Shown: positions 18,448 to 29,269 of the stretch, in pieces
Position numbering within the stretch: the first letter of the stretch is position 1
How the letters are laid out: each line of letters starts with the position of its first letter
Source: Isotricha intestinalis
Taxonomy: Eukaryota; Ciliophora; Litostomatea; Vestibuliferida; Isotrichidae
Assembly (NCBI GenBank): GCA_023807065.1
Contig: JAJJLU010000362.1
Location: forward strand, 1-64,000
Direction of reading: 5' to 3'
Length of the DNA stretch: 64,000 bases
The notes under the pieces: model-generated
Databases searched by the model: none
The model's input: the letters and a program-made list of their open reading frames with translations, nothing else
What the model was told of the DNA's origin: nothing
Translations under genes and position numbers: made by a program

Positions 18448-21400
18448 ATGAATAAGAAAAAAGAAAAAATAAATGATAATAAGAATAATTCCAACTTAAA
18501 CGATGTCGATCCAATAAAAATTTCATTACCAAACACAAAAAATATAATTTTAAATGATAAAGAACAAAAAGAAGGATTACAAACTTTTAAAAGTCCATCA
18601 AATTTTCAATTACAAAATGAAAAATCAAATTTATCAATTAATTATATAAATAAAACAATATTAAATGATTCCAATCCCAAAAAAAATATTCATCAATTAA
18701 ACTTATTCAATAATAATGATAATTTAACTGACCAAAATAATAATCAAGTTATTCAAGATAATTCAAAAGGTCATTCAAATAAAAACAATAATAAAAAAGA
18801 AAATGAAGTTAATTTATTGAAATCATACACTGAAAAAACAACAACTTTTAAAATGAATTTACAAGAATTTTATATAAATAATAATATTAAAAATAAAGAA
18901 TTGAAACATAAAAATAATTTAATATCAACAACAAAATATAATATAATAACATTTATTCCTAAAAGTTTATTAATCCAATTTGGAAGATTATCAAATGTTT
19001 ATTTTTTGGCAACAGCAATTATTCAATCTATACCTTTAATAAGTCCTTTATCTTCAGTAACTGCAATTTTTCCTTTAATATTTGTTTTATCAGTTAGTAT
19101 GATAAGAGATTTAATAGAAGATTTATCAAGATTAACTTATGATAGATTAAATAATAATGAACAAGTTATAGTTTATAGAAAAGGAAAATTTATTCAATCA
19201 ATTAGTGCAGAACTTAAAATTGGAGAATTAATTATTGTTAATGAAAATAAACAAATACCTTGTGATTTAATAGTAATTGATAGTAGTTTAAATGAAGGAA
19301 TGGCTTATGTTGAAACTTCTTCTTTAGATGGTGAAAAAAGTTTAAAACCAAAACTATCTAATAATAATATATGTGGTTTATTTAAAAATTTATTAAATTC
19401 TAGTGAAGAAAATCCTATTGATTGTGATAAATTTATTAATATGGATTTTCAAGGTTTTTGTCAATGTGATTCTCCTAATTCAAATTTACATAAATTAGAT
19501 GGGAAAGTTTCTATTTCTTATAATATTAATAATATATCTAAAGAATGTAAATTTCCTATAACAGAAAGAGAAATGATTTTAAAGGGAAGTGTTTTAAAAA
19601 ATACTAATTGGATTATTGGTTTTGTTTTATATACTGGAATGAATAATAAAATTATATTAAATTCTAAAAGACCAAGAACTAAGGTGTCATTAATTGAAAA
19701 GAAATTGAATAAATATTTAATTGGGATTTTTATTTTTTTAATTATTTTATGTGCTATTAGTTCTTTTATTCATAATGAAAAATATAATCAAAAAAAAAAA
19801 TATTATGAGAGATTTATTTTATTACCAAGATCTCATAATTTAGAAAGTTTTATTACTTTTTTTACTTATTTTCTCCTTTTAAATACTTTAATTCCAATTA
19901 GTTTAATAATAACATTAGAAATTGTAAAAATGATTCAGGGATTTTTTATTTCTTGGGATGCTGAATTATATTCAAAAATAAGACATAAATTTGCAAAAGC
20001 AAAAACAGTTTCAATCAATGAAGAATTAGGAAGTGTAAATTATATTTTCAGTGATAAAACAGGTACATTAACTGCAAATAAAATGCAATTTAAATATTGC
20101 CTTTTATATAATAAATGCTATCAATATGATAAAAAGTTAAATGAGTCTCCATCAAAATTAATTAATGAAATATATTATAAAAAGAAAAGAATAAATAAAG
20201 ATAAAATTCCTTTAGAAAAAAATAAACTTTCTATTATTAAAATTCCTAAAAATTTCTTTAGTGAAATTTTAAAAATAAACAATTATGAATTAGACAAAAA
20301 TATAGAAGAATATAAAATAATAAATGAATTTTGGACAGCAATTTCAATAGCACATGAATGTGTATGTTCAAAGAAAAATATTTATTCTGGAATTTCACCT
20401 GATGATGTAGAATTAGTAAAAACTGCAAATGAACAAGGATATTCTTTTATTCAATCTAGTAATGAAATTAGAGAAATACGAGTGAATGATTATATTCAAA
20501 CTTTTACAGTTTTAAATGTTTTAAATTTTTCTTCTGAAAGAAAAAGAATGAGTATTATAATAAAAGATTCAAAGGGAATTATTAAATTATATAGTAAAGG
20601 AGCTGATTGTGAAATAATAAAACGAATGACAAGGAATTCAAAATTAAATGCAAATTCTAGATTTATATTAAAATCAGTTGATAAATTATCATGTAAAGGC
20701 TATAGAACTTTATTAATAGCTTATAAAATAATAAATGAAGAAGAATATATTAAATGGAATACAGATTTAAAATCATGTGAAATGAATTTAATGAAAAAAG
20801 CTAAATTAGTAGATAAATGTTATGATAAAATAGAACAAGAATTAGAATTAATAGGAGCAACAATAGTTGAAGATAAATTACAAGATAAAGTTCCAGAAAC
20901 AATAAAAGATTTAAGAATGGCAGGAATTAAAATATGGGTTTTAACTGGAGATAAAGTAGATACTGCTGAAAATATTGGTTTAAGTTGTAATTTAATATCA
21001 AGTAATCAAAAATTATTTAAAATATATAATAATAATTCTAGAACAACAGAAAATAATCTTACATATGAAGTTACGAAATTTTTTAATGAATATCACAAAT
21101 TCGAAAGAATAAATAAGCGTAATTACATATATTCAAATACAATAAATTTCAATAAAATAAAGAATCCTTTAACAAATAATATATTAAATTCAAATAACAT
21201 AATTCAAAAAAATATAAATAACATAAATAATATAAATAATATAGAAGCAAGTTCATTAAGTTTTATTCAAAATGCAAGTTTGATAAATAATAATAATAAT
21301 AATAATAATAATGAAAACCAATTTCTAAATGTAAACAATCAAAATAATAATAATATATCATCAAGTAAAAACTCATCTCAAATTATATATTCCAAAATTA

Positions 21401-22848
21401 AACTAACATCATCAATAGCATCACATTCAGACAATTATCTTCCTCCTTTTAGTATAATAATAGAAAGTTCAATTCTTTCAATAATATTATCATCAGAAAA
21501 GAAGAAAAATTTATTTCTTACAATAGCATTAAAAGCAAGTACAGTAATATGTTGTAGAGTATCACCTCTTCAAAAGAGTAAAGTAGTTAAAGAAGTGAAA
21601 AAATATGATAAAAATGCAATAACTTTAGCAATTGGAGATGGAGGAAATGATGTATCAATGATAATGGAAGCTCATATTGGAATTGGAATATTTGGTGAAG
21701 AAGGAATGAGAGCTGTTCAAGCAAGCGATTTTTCTATTGGAGAATTTAAATTTTTAAGAAGATTATTATTCTTTCATGGAAGAAATAATTTAAATAGAAT
21801 TAGTAAAATGATATTATATTTCTTTTATAAAAATTTTGTTTTTTCTGTTGTTCAATTTGTTTATGGATTTTTTTGTATGGGAAGTGGACAAACTATTATT
21901 GATGATTGGTTTATTACTTTTTATAATTTAGTCTTTACTGCTTTTCCTTTAGGTGTTCAAGCAGTTACTGATTTTGATGTTTTAGAAAGTGATTTAGATA
22001 TAATTTCTAAATTTATGCCTTTTTTATATATAGAAAGTAGAGATATTTATCCTGTTTTTAATTTATTTATTTTTGTTATATCACTTGGAAAAGGTTTTGC
22101 CTTTTCTTTCCTTATTTTTTATATTGTTTGTTTTTGCGATTTAGGAAGTGAAATTAATAAACAAGGTGATTATGGAACTTTGTGGTATATGTCTTTTAAA
22201 ACATATACTTGTATTGTCATTTCAGTTAATATGACTTTGTTTTTAAATGTTAGATATATTACTTTTTTAATGCCTTTAATTATGTTTATTACTTCTTTCG
22301 CTTTTTATATTATATTTTTAATTATTGTTAATCATATGACTATGTTTAATTCTTTTGCTGTTATTTTTCATTCTTTAGCTTGTCCTAAAATTTATTTTAG
22401 TATTTCTTTAGTTTGTTCTATGAGTTTTTTATGTGATTATTTAATTGATTCTATTAATATTAATTTTTTCCCAAATCTTTCTGTTCATTTACTTAGGAAA
22501 ATTATTAATAAAGAAAATGATAATATTTTTATGAATAAATATAATGAAAATAGAAAAATGTATTCTAATATTTTCCATACCAATCAAATACAAAATCAAA
22601 GTTTAAGTAAATTAAGTTTTATTTCTGGAGAATACAGTTATAAAGATATTGAATTTAATGGAGAAAATATTATTTTAAAAAAAGCAAGAAGTTCTCAATT
22701 TAGAATTGATAATGGGAATTTGAATGAAATTATTTATAGAGATCAGTTTAGTAAAATGCATTCTTTCTCAAGGTTCAGTTTAATAAAAAATAATATTACT
22801 ACTTTTGATAATCAAAAAGGCAGCTTATTTAAGCCTAATGATAAATGA
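18448..22848 (+). CDS. P4-type ATPase, phospholipid flippase
   Basis: A 1466-residue P4-ATPase that would move phospholipids from the outer to the cytosolic leaflet using ATP. A 150-residue Asn/Lys-rich N-terminus precedes the first membrane pair. The actuator motif is SSLDGEK instead of the usual NLDGET. Membrane segment 4 contains PISL. The phosphorylated aspartate is D536 in DKTGTLT, TGDK is at 834-837 and GDGGNDV starts at 1063. Between TGDK and GDGGNDV lies an Asn-rich insertion of roughly 150 residues. C-terminal membrane segments 5-10 are visible, followed by a Ser-rich tail. It is larger than the usual 1100-1250 residues because of these additions. The stop is TGA. Confidence 0.95.
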   Translation: MNKKKEKINDNKNNSNLNDVDPIKISLPNTKNIILNDKEQKEGLQTFKSPSNFQLQNEKSNLSINYINKTILNDSNPKKNIHQLNLFNNNDNLTDQNNNQVIQDNSKGHSNKNNNKKENEVNLLKSYTEKTTTFKMNLQEFYINNNIKNKELKHKNNLISTTKYNIITFIPKSLLIQFGRLSNVYFLATAIIQSIPLISPLSSVTAIFPLIFVLSVSMIRDLIEDLSRLTYDRLNNNEQVIVYRKGKFIQSISAELKIGELIIVNENKQIPCDLIVIDSSLNEGMAYVETSSLDGEKSLKPKLSNNNICGLFKNLLNSSEENPIDCDKFINMDFQGFCQCDSPNSNLHKLDGKVSISYNINNISKECKFPITEREMILKGSVLKNTNWIIGFVLYTGMNNKIILNSKRPRTKVSLIEKKLNKYLIGIFIFLIILCAISSFIHNEKYNQKKKYYERFILLPRSHNLESFITFFTYFLLLNTLIPISLIITLEIVKMIQGFFISWDAELYSKIRHKFAKAKTVSINEELGSVNYIFSDKTGTLTANKMQFKYCLLYNKCYQYDKKLNESPSKLINEIYYKKKRINKDKIPLEKNKLSIIKIPKNFFSEILKINNYELDKNIEEYKIINEFWTAISIAHECVCSKKNIYSGISPDDVELVKTANEQGYSFIQSSNEIREIRVNDYIQTFTVLNVLNFSSERKRMSIIIKDSKGIIKLYSKGADCEIIKRMTRNSKLNANSRFILKSVDKLSCKGYRTLLIAYKIINEEEYIKWNTDLKSCEMNLMKKAKLVDKCYDKIEQELELIGATIVEDKLQDKVPETIKDLRMAGIKIWVLTGDKVDTAENIGLSCNLISSNQKLFKIYNNNSRTTENNLTYEVTKFFNEYHKFERINKRNYIYSNTINFNKIKNPLTNNILNSNNIIQKNINNINNINNIEASSLSFIQNASLINNNNNNNNNENQFLNVNNQNNNNISSSKNSSQIIYSKIKLTSSIASHSDNYLPPFSIIIESSILSIILSSEKKKNLFLTIALKASTVICCRVSPLQKSKVVKEVKKYDKNAITLAIGDGGNDVSMIMEAHIGIGIFGEEGMRAVQASDFSIGEFKFLRRLLFFHGRNNLNRISKMILYFFYKNFVFSVVQFVYGFFCMGSGQTIIDDWFITFYNLVFTAFPLGVQAVTDFDVLESDLDIISKFMPFLYIESRDIYPVFNLFIFVISLGKGFAFSFLIFYIVCFCDLGSEINKQGDYGTLWYMSFKTYTCIVISVNMTLFLNVRYITFLMPLIMFITSFAFYIIFLIIVNHMTMFNSFAVIFHSLACPKIYFSISLVCSMSFLCDYLIDSININFFPNLSVHLLRKIINKENDNIFMNKYNENRKMYSNIFHTNQIQNQSLSKLSFISGEYSYKDIEFNGENIILKKARSSQFRIDNGNLNEIIYRDQFSKMHSFSRFSLIKNNITTFDNQKGSLFKPNDK

Positions 22849-23219
22849 TTTATGTCAATAATGATTAAAAAGAAGATTTTAGAAGTTTAAATTAATTTTA
22901 TAAATTATTTAGGTAAGTAAGTTTTTTTTATTGTAATTGATTTAAAAAATATAATATATATATTATTATATATTTTATAAATAATCTCTTTTCTAATATT
23001 TAATAATAAAGTTTTAATATTTGATTATTGGATAAACATCTTTTTATCAAAAATATTAAAAAATAAAAAAGATTTGAATTAAAGATAAAAACTAATATTT
23101 TTATATCAAAATTAATTTATCCAAAATTGTATTAAAATTAATAATTAAATCATACTTTAATATATTAAACTTATAATTTTTTACTTTCACTTATATTTTT
23201 TTGCATTTATTTATTTAAA
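22849..23219. other. Intergenic, nothing seen
   Basis: About 370 bases of AT-rich sequence between two plus-strand genes with no recognisable feature. Confidence 0.55.
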
Positions 23220-23426
23220 ATGTCATCCTATCCTAAATCAAAAAAAGTAGAATTAAATAATGATATGATTGATGATTTAACATTAAAATTAATTGTTCAA
23301 AAAGGAAGAGAATGTATGAAATATTTTCCTCCTATGGATTTTAATAAAATAAAAAATCCAATTTTACAAAAAATAAAAGTAAAGCTACCGAATAACAATA
23401 TTAATGATGGCTCTAAAACATCATGA
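23220..23426 (+). CDS. Small hypothetical protein
   Basis: A 68-residue reading frame with a good AAAATG start context and a TGA stop. It begins MSSYPKSKKVELNNDMIDD and contains a balanced segment LTLKLIVQKGRECMKYFPPM before a basic tail ending NDGSKTS. Its non-repetitive composition and Cys, Met and Pro content are unlike random AT-rich sequence, so I think it is expressed. The family is unknown. No continuation by splicing was found downstream. Confidence 0.5.
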   Translation: MSSYPKSKKVELNNDMIDDLTLKLIVQKGRECMKYFPPMDFNKIKNPILQKIKVKLPNNNINDGSKTS

Positions 23427-23853
23427 AAATAAAAAAAATAGTTTCAAGAATGTAAATATGAGTTTTTAGTTTTTTCCATAAATTTATTCTTATTTTTTTA
23501 GAAAGAAATTAGAATTCTTCAAAATAAATATTATTTTGAAGAAATTATTTTTGAAATTTGTTTAAATTATATATTAGTTATATAGATTTTTTATAAAGTT
23601 TATAAACGAAATTGAAGTTGTATTTTAATTTAATTATTTAAAAAAGAAGAGAAAAATTTGTTAATTCATTTACCTTTTTATATATAAATCCTTATCAATA
23701 AAATATTTCAAAAGTATTTCCATTCTAATTTTATTATTTTTAAAAAAATTGATCAGAAAATTTTCGAATAATTTATATAAACAATCAAAAAAATAAAAAA
23801 TAAATGATTTTATATAAAAATATTTAAAATATTTGAAACTATATAAAAAAAGT
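23427..23853. other. Intergenic, nothing convincing
   Basis: AT-rich sequence between convergent genes. A short Phe/Lys-rich minus-strand frame overlaps the end of the SNARE gene and is not accepted as a gene. Confidence 0.5.
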
Positions 23854-24531
23854 TTATTTCCAAACAAATTTTTTGAATATAATTAATAACCCCAGCAAAA
23901 TATTTAATATCAAAAGTAAAAAAATAAGAAAACAAAGAGAACATTTCATACATTTAGCAGTACAAATCATTTTATTTGTAATTTTATTAGCAATATCCAT
24001 TTTTTCATCACTACAATGAACAATATATCTAGCATTATCAATAGTTTCTCCTTGCTTATTAATAGCAACTCCAATATTTTTTAAATTTTCATTAGTTTCT
24101 AAAACATCTTTCTTAATAACATTAATAATTTCACCTTGATTTTCAACTTCATGATATTGATTTTCATATTCTTTTCTTTCAACTTTCGCAGCATCTAAAC
24201 CAGTAATTTCACCATTTTTAAATTTATACCAATTCATTTTTTGAGTATTTTCTTCATCTATTTTATCTATTTTTGATTTTATTATTCTAAATTCTGATGA
24301 TAAATCCTTATATTCTAACATTAAAGGCCTTTTTTCATCAGTTGATAATGATTCTAAAGATATTGATAATTCTTGAAGTTGTTTATCTATATTTGTCATT
24401 TTTTCACGAATTTTCTTTATTTTTAAATCTGTTTCTATGTAATTATCTTTTTTTATTGTATTCATTTCTCTTTCTAATTCATTTATTTTTCCCCTTATTT
24501 CATTTATTTCTGGTTGAAATTCTGAAGACAT
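23854..24531 (-). CDS. Q-SNARE with C-terminal membrane anchor
   Basis: A 225-residue tail-anchored protein. Residues 1-95 form helical bundles. Residues 123-187 are a SNARE motif with heptad hydrophobics and a central glutamine at Q160 (NIGVAINKQGETIDNA), the zero-layer residue. Residues 197-219 form a membrane segment (LCFLIFLLLILNILLGLLII) preceded by a Cys-rich stretch (C190, C194, C197, C200) that may be palmitoylated. This is the layout of single-motif Q-SNAREs used in vesicle fusion. The short N-terminal region and the sequence leave Qb or Qc type open, and the compartment is unknown. Confidence 0.8.
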   Translation of the reverse strand: MSSEFQPEINEIRGKINELEREMNTIKKDNYIETDLKIKKIREKMTNIDKQLQELSISLESLSTDEKRPLMLEYKDLSSEFRIIKSKIDKIDEENTQKMNWYKFKNGEITGLDAAKVERKEYENQYHEVENQGEIINVIKKDVLETNENLKNIGVAINKQGETIDNARYIVHCSDEKMDIANKITNKMICTAKCMKCSLCFLIFLLLILNILLGLLIIFKKFVWK

Positions 24532-24734
24532 ATTACTATTATTTTTATTTTTTTTTGATTAATTTATTAAATCGGTAAATTATTTTGATTTAAATAATTT
24601 TAAATTCTTTTAATTTTTAAAAGTTTATTTAACATTATTTATATTTATATTAACTTATTTTAAATCCCTTCTTTACTTAAGTTTTTCTTTTAAAAACAAT
24701 AATATTTGATATCAACATATTAACATTACAAAAA

Positions 24735-26177
24735 TTAGTTTTTCTTACTTTTATTTTTCTTTTGAATATCAATATTTCGAGGTAAATTATCATTTGAAAC
24801 ACATTCACTTTTATTATTTTTTGATAAAGAAAAATCTGAAAATTCTGAAAAAGCATAATTATCATAATTAATATTTTTATCTAAATTTCCATCTGAAAAA
24901 TCTAATTGATCTAAAATCAATCCATCCATAAATTCAGTAGAAGAAACACTTTGTTGAACTTCTTTCATATAATCTAACATCATATTAATATTAAAATTAT
25001 TATGAGTAATATTATTATCTATATTAACAAAAGTAGAATTATTATCAATTTTTTTATATTTTTCATATTCTTCACTTAAATCAATATTTTCTTTATTTAA
25101 TTTTAAATTTTCTAAATTTAATTGTTCATTTTCATTTTCAATTAATTTAATTTGAATATTTTTATCAACAATATATTTATATAAATATTCAATTAAATCA
25201 GTTAATTTTTCAGTATCACAATTTTTACAATACAAAATATATTCTTCTTGAGTCATTTTACAATTTTTTAAAGCTTCAAACCATTCTGAAGTTAAATCAA
25301 ATTCTTTTTCACTAATTTCTTTAGTTGTTTTTTTTATTCCTTCTAATCTTTTTATTTCATCATAAATTGATTGTTTTCTTTTACTTATTTTTTTTGAATT
25401 ATTTGATAAATTTAAACTAGAACTATTACTTTCATTTAAAGTTAAATAAACTGGTCTATTATTACTGAAACTTTGATTTATTTTTGAAGAATTTAATCCT
25501 GTTAATATATTTAATTGAGATATTATTTTTGCATTATTACTTTTTAATTTTAATTCTTTTATTTCTTTTTCTAAAGTATATAACTTTGAAGTTTTATTTT
25601 GTAATTCTGTGTTTTTTCTTAATAATGCTTCTTTTAATGCTTTTATATGGTTTGTTAATTTTAAATTTATTTCTTTATATGTAAATAAAGTATCATTTAT
25701 TCTGTTTATTACTTTTGATGGTGATGTTATATATAATATTTCGTGTTTTTCATTTTCTTTTTTTTTATGATTTTTTAAAACTTTTATTATACTTTCTTTT
25801 TGCTTTAAAATATTTTCAAATATAAAATTTTTTCCTTTGACAACATCTAATTCATTTTTATAATAATTTAATTCACTTTCTAAAGTTATTATTCTTTTAT
25901 TTTCTTGAACTAAATTATTTATTTTTTCATATAACATTTTATTTTCTTCATTTACTTTTGAATTTAATTCATCATATTTTTTTTCTAAAGATTCATTTTT
26001 AAAAAAACTACTTATAATTTCTTTATTTATTTTTAAATTTTGTATTAAATCTGAATTTTCTTGTTTTAAAATTTTATATTTTAATTGAAGCTCATTTAGA
26101 GATTGTTTAATTTTATTTATCTTAGAATAATTATATACAATTTGAATGTGTTGTTTTGATTTATTTTTATTAAACAT
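24735..26177 (-). CDS. Long coiled-coil protein
   Basis: A 480-residue protein with coiled coil over about 15-230 and 330-390, split by a Ser/Asn-rich linker (about 235-270). Between them, EWFEALKNCKMTQEEYILYC and KNCDTEKLTDLIEYLYKYI look like a small helical domain. The tail is Asn/Asp-rich and ends in a basic cluster. No family is recognised; a centrosomal, basal-body or trafficking scaffold is possible. It lies upstream of the SNARE gene on the same strand. Confidence 0.7.
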   Translation of the reverse strand: MFNKNKSKQHIQIVYNYSKINKIKQSLNELQLKYKILKQENSDLIQNLKINKEIISSFFKNESLEKKYDELNSKVNEENKMLYEKINNLVQENKRIITLESELNYYKNELDVVKGKNFIFENILKQKESIIKVLKNHKKKENEKHEILYITSPSKVINRINDTLFTYKEINLKLTNHIKALKEALLRKNTELQNKTSKLYTLEKEIKELKLKSNNAKIISQLNILTGLNSSKINQSFSNNRPVYLTLNESNSSSLNLSNNSKKISKRKQSIYDEIKRLEGIKKTTKEISEKEFDLTSEWFEALKNCKMTQEEYILYCKNCDTEKLTDLIEYLYKYIVDKNIQIKLIENENEQLNLENLKLNKENIDLSEEYEKYKKIDNNSTFVNIDNNITHNNFNINMMLDYMKEVQQSVSSTEFMDGLILDQLDFSDGNLDKNINYDNYAFSEFSDFSLSKNNKSECVSNDNLPRNIDIQKKNKSKKN

Positions 26178-26311
26178 AATTCTTTAAAAATTAAATTATT
26201 ATTTAAATATATTTTTAAAAATAAAATACCTTTAAAATTACAATTTATTATAGAATTTTTAATTTAAGATAATAATAAACCCAAAAAAAATTTATAATAA
26301 TAATTAAAATA

Positions 26312-27361
26312 TTATGCATTTATAAACCCTTTTTTTGTCATCCATTTTTCTTTATTTTCACTTCTAAATTTATGATTTAATGGATTTTCAGAAGGAGTCA
26401 TTTGAACATAATTACTTATATAATTAGGCTTCATAGAATATTTACCTACTGAAACAAAAAAATGTTTATTTTCTAAAAAATGTTTTTTATTTTCTTTTTC
26501 TTCAAGAACTCTTTGTTCGTTTTCACTTATATAAGGTGATGAATTTCTTATATAATATTGATTGGAATAAAAATCATTTATAATTTCTAAATCACTTTTA
26601 TTAATATCTGATAAAGCATTTTTTTTATGTAAGTTATTAATTAATTTTTGAGAATGTTTTTTTTTTGGTTTATTAAATTTTGAATTATTATAAGATTGAA
26701 AATTATATGATTTACTCAATTTGGAATGTTTAATTGATTTAATCTCATTAGTATTATTTCTTTTAATTCTATGAGTAAATTTTAAATTATCTGTTGTATT
26801 ATTATTATTATTATTAATATTACCAATTTGAATATTTAATTTTTGTAAATCTGGATTTATAGAAGTAATATAATTAAAATAATTTAAAAATTCATTTAAA
26901 GATTGAGAATCATTAAAATTTACTGTAATTTCTCCTATTAAACCACTTGAATCTGAAACAATTTCACATTTTTTTTCTTTATTTATACTATTAAATCCAT
27001 TAATAATGTTTTTAGTATCTTTGTTTGCATTATGAATGATAATAAATTGTTTTTTTTTGTCTGAAAGTTCAGATAAATTTCTTCTTGACATTATATCCTT
27101 TCCAACTTCTGATAAATTATTTTTTTTATTTAGATAAAAAATTGGATTTTTATCATTTTCGATTAACTTATATAAAGGTGAATTATTTAATAAATTTAAA
27201 TTTTGGTTTTTATAGATTATTTCATAATTTTTTTCGTTCAGTGAAAATGATTTAAATAATTCATTTGCAATATTTGATATTAAAGCTGTTTTATCCAATG
27301 TTATTTTATATGATGCATTATCTAATATTAATGTTATTTCACAATCATTTGTAGTTTTCAT
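26312..27361 (-). CDS. Protein with ubiquitin-like N-terminus, unknown
   Basis: A 349-residue protein. Residues 6-80 read as a beta-grasp (ubiquitin-like or PB1-like) fold: EITLILDNASYKITLDKTAL, an alpha-helix ISNIANELFKSF, then YEIIYKNQNLNLL. A second alpha/beta unit follows at about 125-185 (GEITVNFNDSQSLNEFLNYF). The C-terminal 150 residues are basic and Asn/Ser-rich with KYSMKPNYISNYVQMTPSEN near 305-325. The fold reading is mine from the strand pattern; the function is not known. Confidence 0.65.
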   Translation of the reverse strand: MKTTNDCEITLILDNASYKITLDKTALISNIANELFKSFSLNEKNYEIIYKNQNLNLLNNSPLYKLIENDKNPIFYLNKKNNLSEVGKDIMSRRNLSELSDKKKQFIIIHNANKDTKNIINGFNSINKEKKCEIVSDSSGLIGEITVNFNDSQSLNEFLNYFNYITSINPDLQKLNIQIGNINNNNNNTTDNLKFTHRIKRNNTNEIKSIKHSKLSKSYNFQSYNNSKFNKPKKKHSQKLINNLHKKNALSDINKSDLEIINDFYSNQYYIRNSSPYISENEQRVLEEKENKKHFLENKHFFVSVGKYSMKPNYISNYVQMTPSENPLNHKFRSENKEKWMTKKGFINA

Positions 27362-28138
27362 TTTTATTTTAAAAATTAAATATAGTATTTTATACAGAAA
27401 TATATTAGTTTTTTATATATTAAAATTTTAAATATCAAATAATTTAATTAATTTTAAAACTTTTGTAAATGTTGTTATTTTAAGAATAATAAAAATTCAG
27501 ATTTAATAAAATGTTGAAATAAAAACATTTAAATAATAGAGTAATTATTTTAAACTTTTATTATATTTCATTATATTATTTAATATATAAAAAAACTTTT
27601 TTTTCTTTAAGCATAATTAATTTTTGAATTTTTTTTATTGGAATAACCATATTAGTATATATTTAATAATTTTTTTTTCAATTTTAAAATAAAAGTGTTA
27701 AGGATAATTTTATATAAATTTAAAAAAGAATTGTTTGTTTGTACTAAAAATCCTATACAATCAATAAAATATAAATTTCCTTGTTTATCAATATATTTTA
27801 ATTTTCAATTTATACTCTTCCTTCCTTTGATTTTTTTAATTTATTTAATATTTAGATTTAATTTCTTCCTTGATTAAAAATGAAAAACATTTATTTTTTT
27901 CTATTTTCCATAGAGAAAATAAGCAAAAGAATATCAAGAAAATATAATACTCAATCATTAGAATAGTTTATATCAAATCAAATTTAATATATAATCCTTA
28001 AAATATATTTAATTTAAAAAATAAAAAATATTGAAAAACTTATATTAAATATATGATTTTATTGAAAAAAAATTAAAAATAAAAATTCTTCTTTAAAAAA
28101 CTCATAAAAATTTAAAAACCTTTAAAAAAATTCATAAA
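27362..28138. other. Intergenic, no gene seen
   Basis: About 780 bases of AT-rich sequence between two minus-strand genes. A 60-residue frame near 27695 lacks an ATG start and has a Phe/Leu/Ile-rich random composition. Confidence 0.55.
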
Positions 28139-28681
28139 TTATTTTTTATTTTTCAAAGTCACCTTAGCTAATCCATCAAGCCAATCCTGATGTCCATTAA
28201 TCATAGTATTAGGATGAGAATTATGTAACTCAACAGCAGGTTTCCCAATCTGGCTTTCTTGAGTTAGTATCCTACACCTTCCTCCTTCTAGATCTTCAAT
28301 AAGCCATGCATGAACGACATCAAGTCTTTTCTCTGCATCACCTTCAGCCCATCCATGCCAAGCAATTCTAGCTTCCTTTCCATCTTCAGGAGGAACGAAT
28401 TCAATGACTTCTGCTTCAATTGGGAATCCAAAAGTAGAAAAATGAAATTTAGTATCTTTTGCTAAAATTGTTGTGTTTTGATTATACATTTTTATATCTC
28501 CAGAATTTGAATAGTATGTTGGCCATTTTGAAGCATCCACTAAATATGGCCATACTTCTTTTAAGGATATTCCTTTCACTATTATCTCGTTTGATACAAA
28601 GTTGTCTGTTGTTCCTGGAAGATATTCTTTTGGCCAGTTTATTGCATTCATTTTTTCATAGCTTTGACCTTTTTTTTCCAT
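28139..28681 (-). CDS. SRPBCC-family protein, bacterial type
   Basis: A 180-residue protein of the SRPBCC (START/Bet v 1-like) superfamily, small hydrophobic-ligand-binding or cyclase-like proteins. The pattern is typical: NEIIVKGISLKEVWPYLVDA then SKWPTYYSNSGDI, a middle TKFHFSTFGFPIEAEVIEF, ARIAWHGWAEG, then the paired strands VVHAWLIEDLEGGRCRILTQ and a C-terminal helix with HQDWLDGLAKVTLK. The sequence has no Asn runs and its DNA has clearly more G and C than any neighbour, so acquisition from a bacterium is likely. The ligand is unknown. There is no signal peptide, so it should be cytosolic. Confidence 0.87.
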   Translation of the reverse strand: MEKKGQSYEKMNAINWPKEYLPGTTDNFVSNEIIVKGISLKEVWPYLVDASKWPTYYSNSGDIKMYNQNTTILAKDTKFHFSTFGFPIEAEVIEFVPPEDGKEARIAWHGWAEGDAEKRLDVVHAWLIEDLEGGRCRILTQESQIGKPAVELHNSHPNTMINGHQDWLDGLAKVTLKNKK

Positions 28682-29269
28682 TTTTTTTTTGTTTTTATAT
28701 TTTTTTTATTGCTTATATAGTTTGGTAAGTCATTAATTTTTAGTTTTTAATATTTTTTTTACAAGGGATGTTAATTTTTTTTAGGAGATGCTTTTATGAA
28801 TTAAATTATATTTTTTTATTTTTTTTTTTAGGTTTTTTTTGATTTTTTAATGTAATTATAATATAAAAGAGGAAAAGGAAATTTAAAGGTAATTTTAAGA
28901 AAAAAAATGCTGTTTTTATTATTAAAAAATGAAATACGATTTATCTTTAATTTTTCTTATAACATTATTTAATCATAAAATTTAATCAAAAAATATAAAA
29001 AATTTTTATTATAAAAGCTTCAACATTCTAAAATAATAAAAAAAATAAAATAAATAAAACAAATCATACTATCTAATAAATAATTAAAATTTAATTCTTA
29101 AAATTTATAAATTAAATTATTTTTATTTCAAACATAAAAGTCAAAAAACTTTTAAAAAATTTTAAGAATACTCAATTTTAATTAAAATTTTTACTTTTTT
29201 TTTAATTATTTATAAAATGAAATTAACCTAAATTATTGAATAAAAGATTATAAATTTTAAAAACTATAT
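28682..29269. other. Intergenic, no gene seen
   Basis: About 590 bases with long T and A runs. No coding-like frame, repeat or RNA gene is recognised. Confidence 0.55.

Noticed and set aside
23670..23867. 65-residue minus-strand frame beside the SNARE gene
   Set aside because: It overlaps the end of the SNARE gene and is built mainly of Phe, Lys, Tyr and Ile as expected by chance here.
27695..27877. 60-residue plus-strand frame
   Set aside because: It has no ATG at the start (GTG), Phe/Leu/Ile-rich composition typical of random AT-rich sequence, and no family resemblance.
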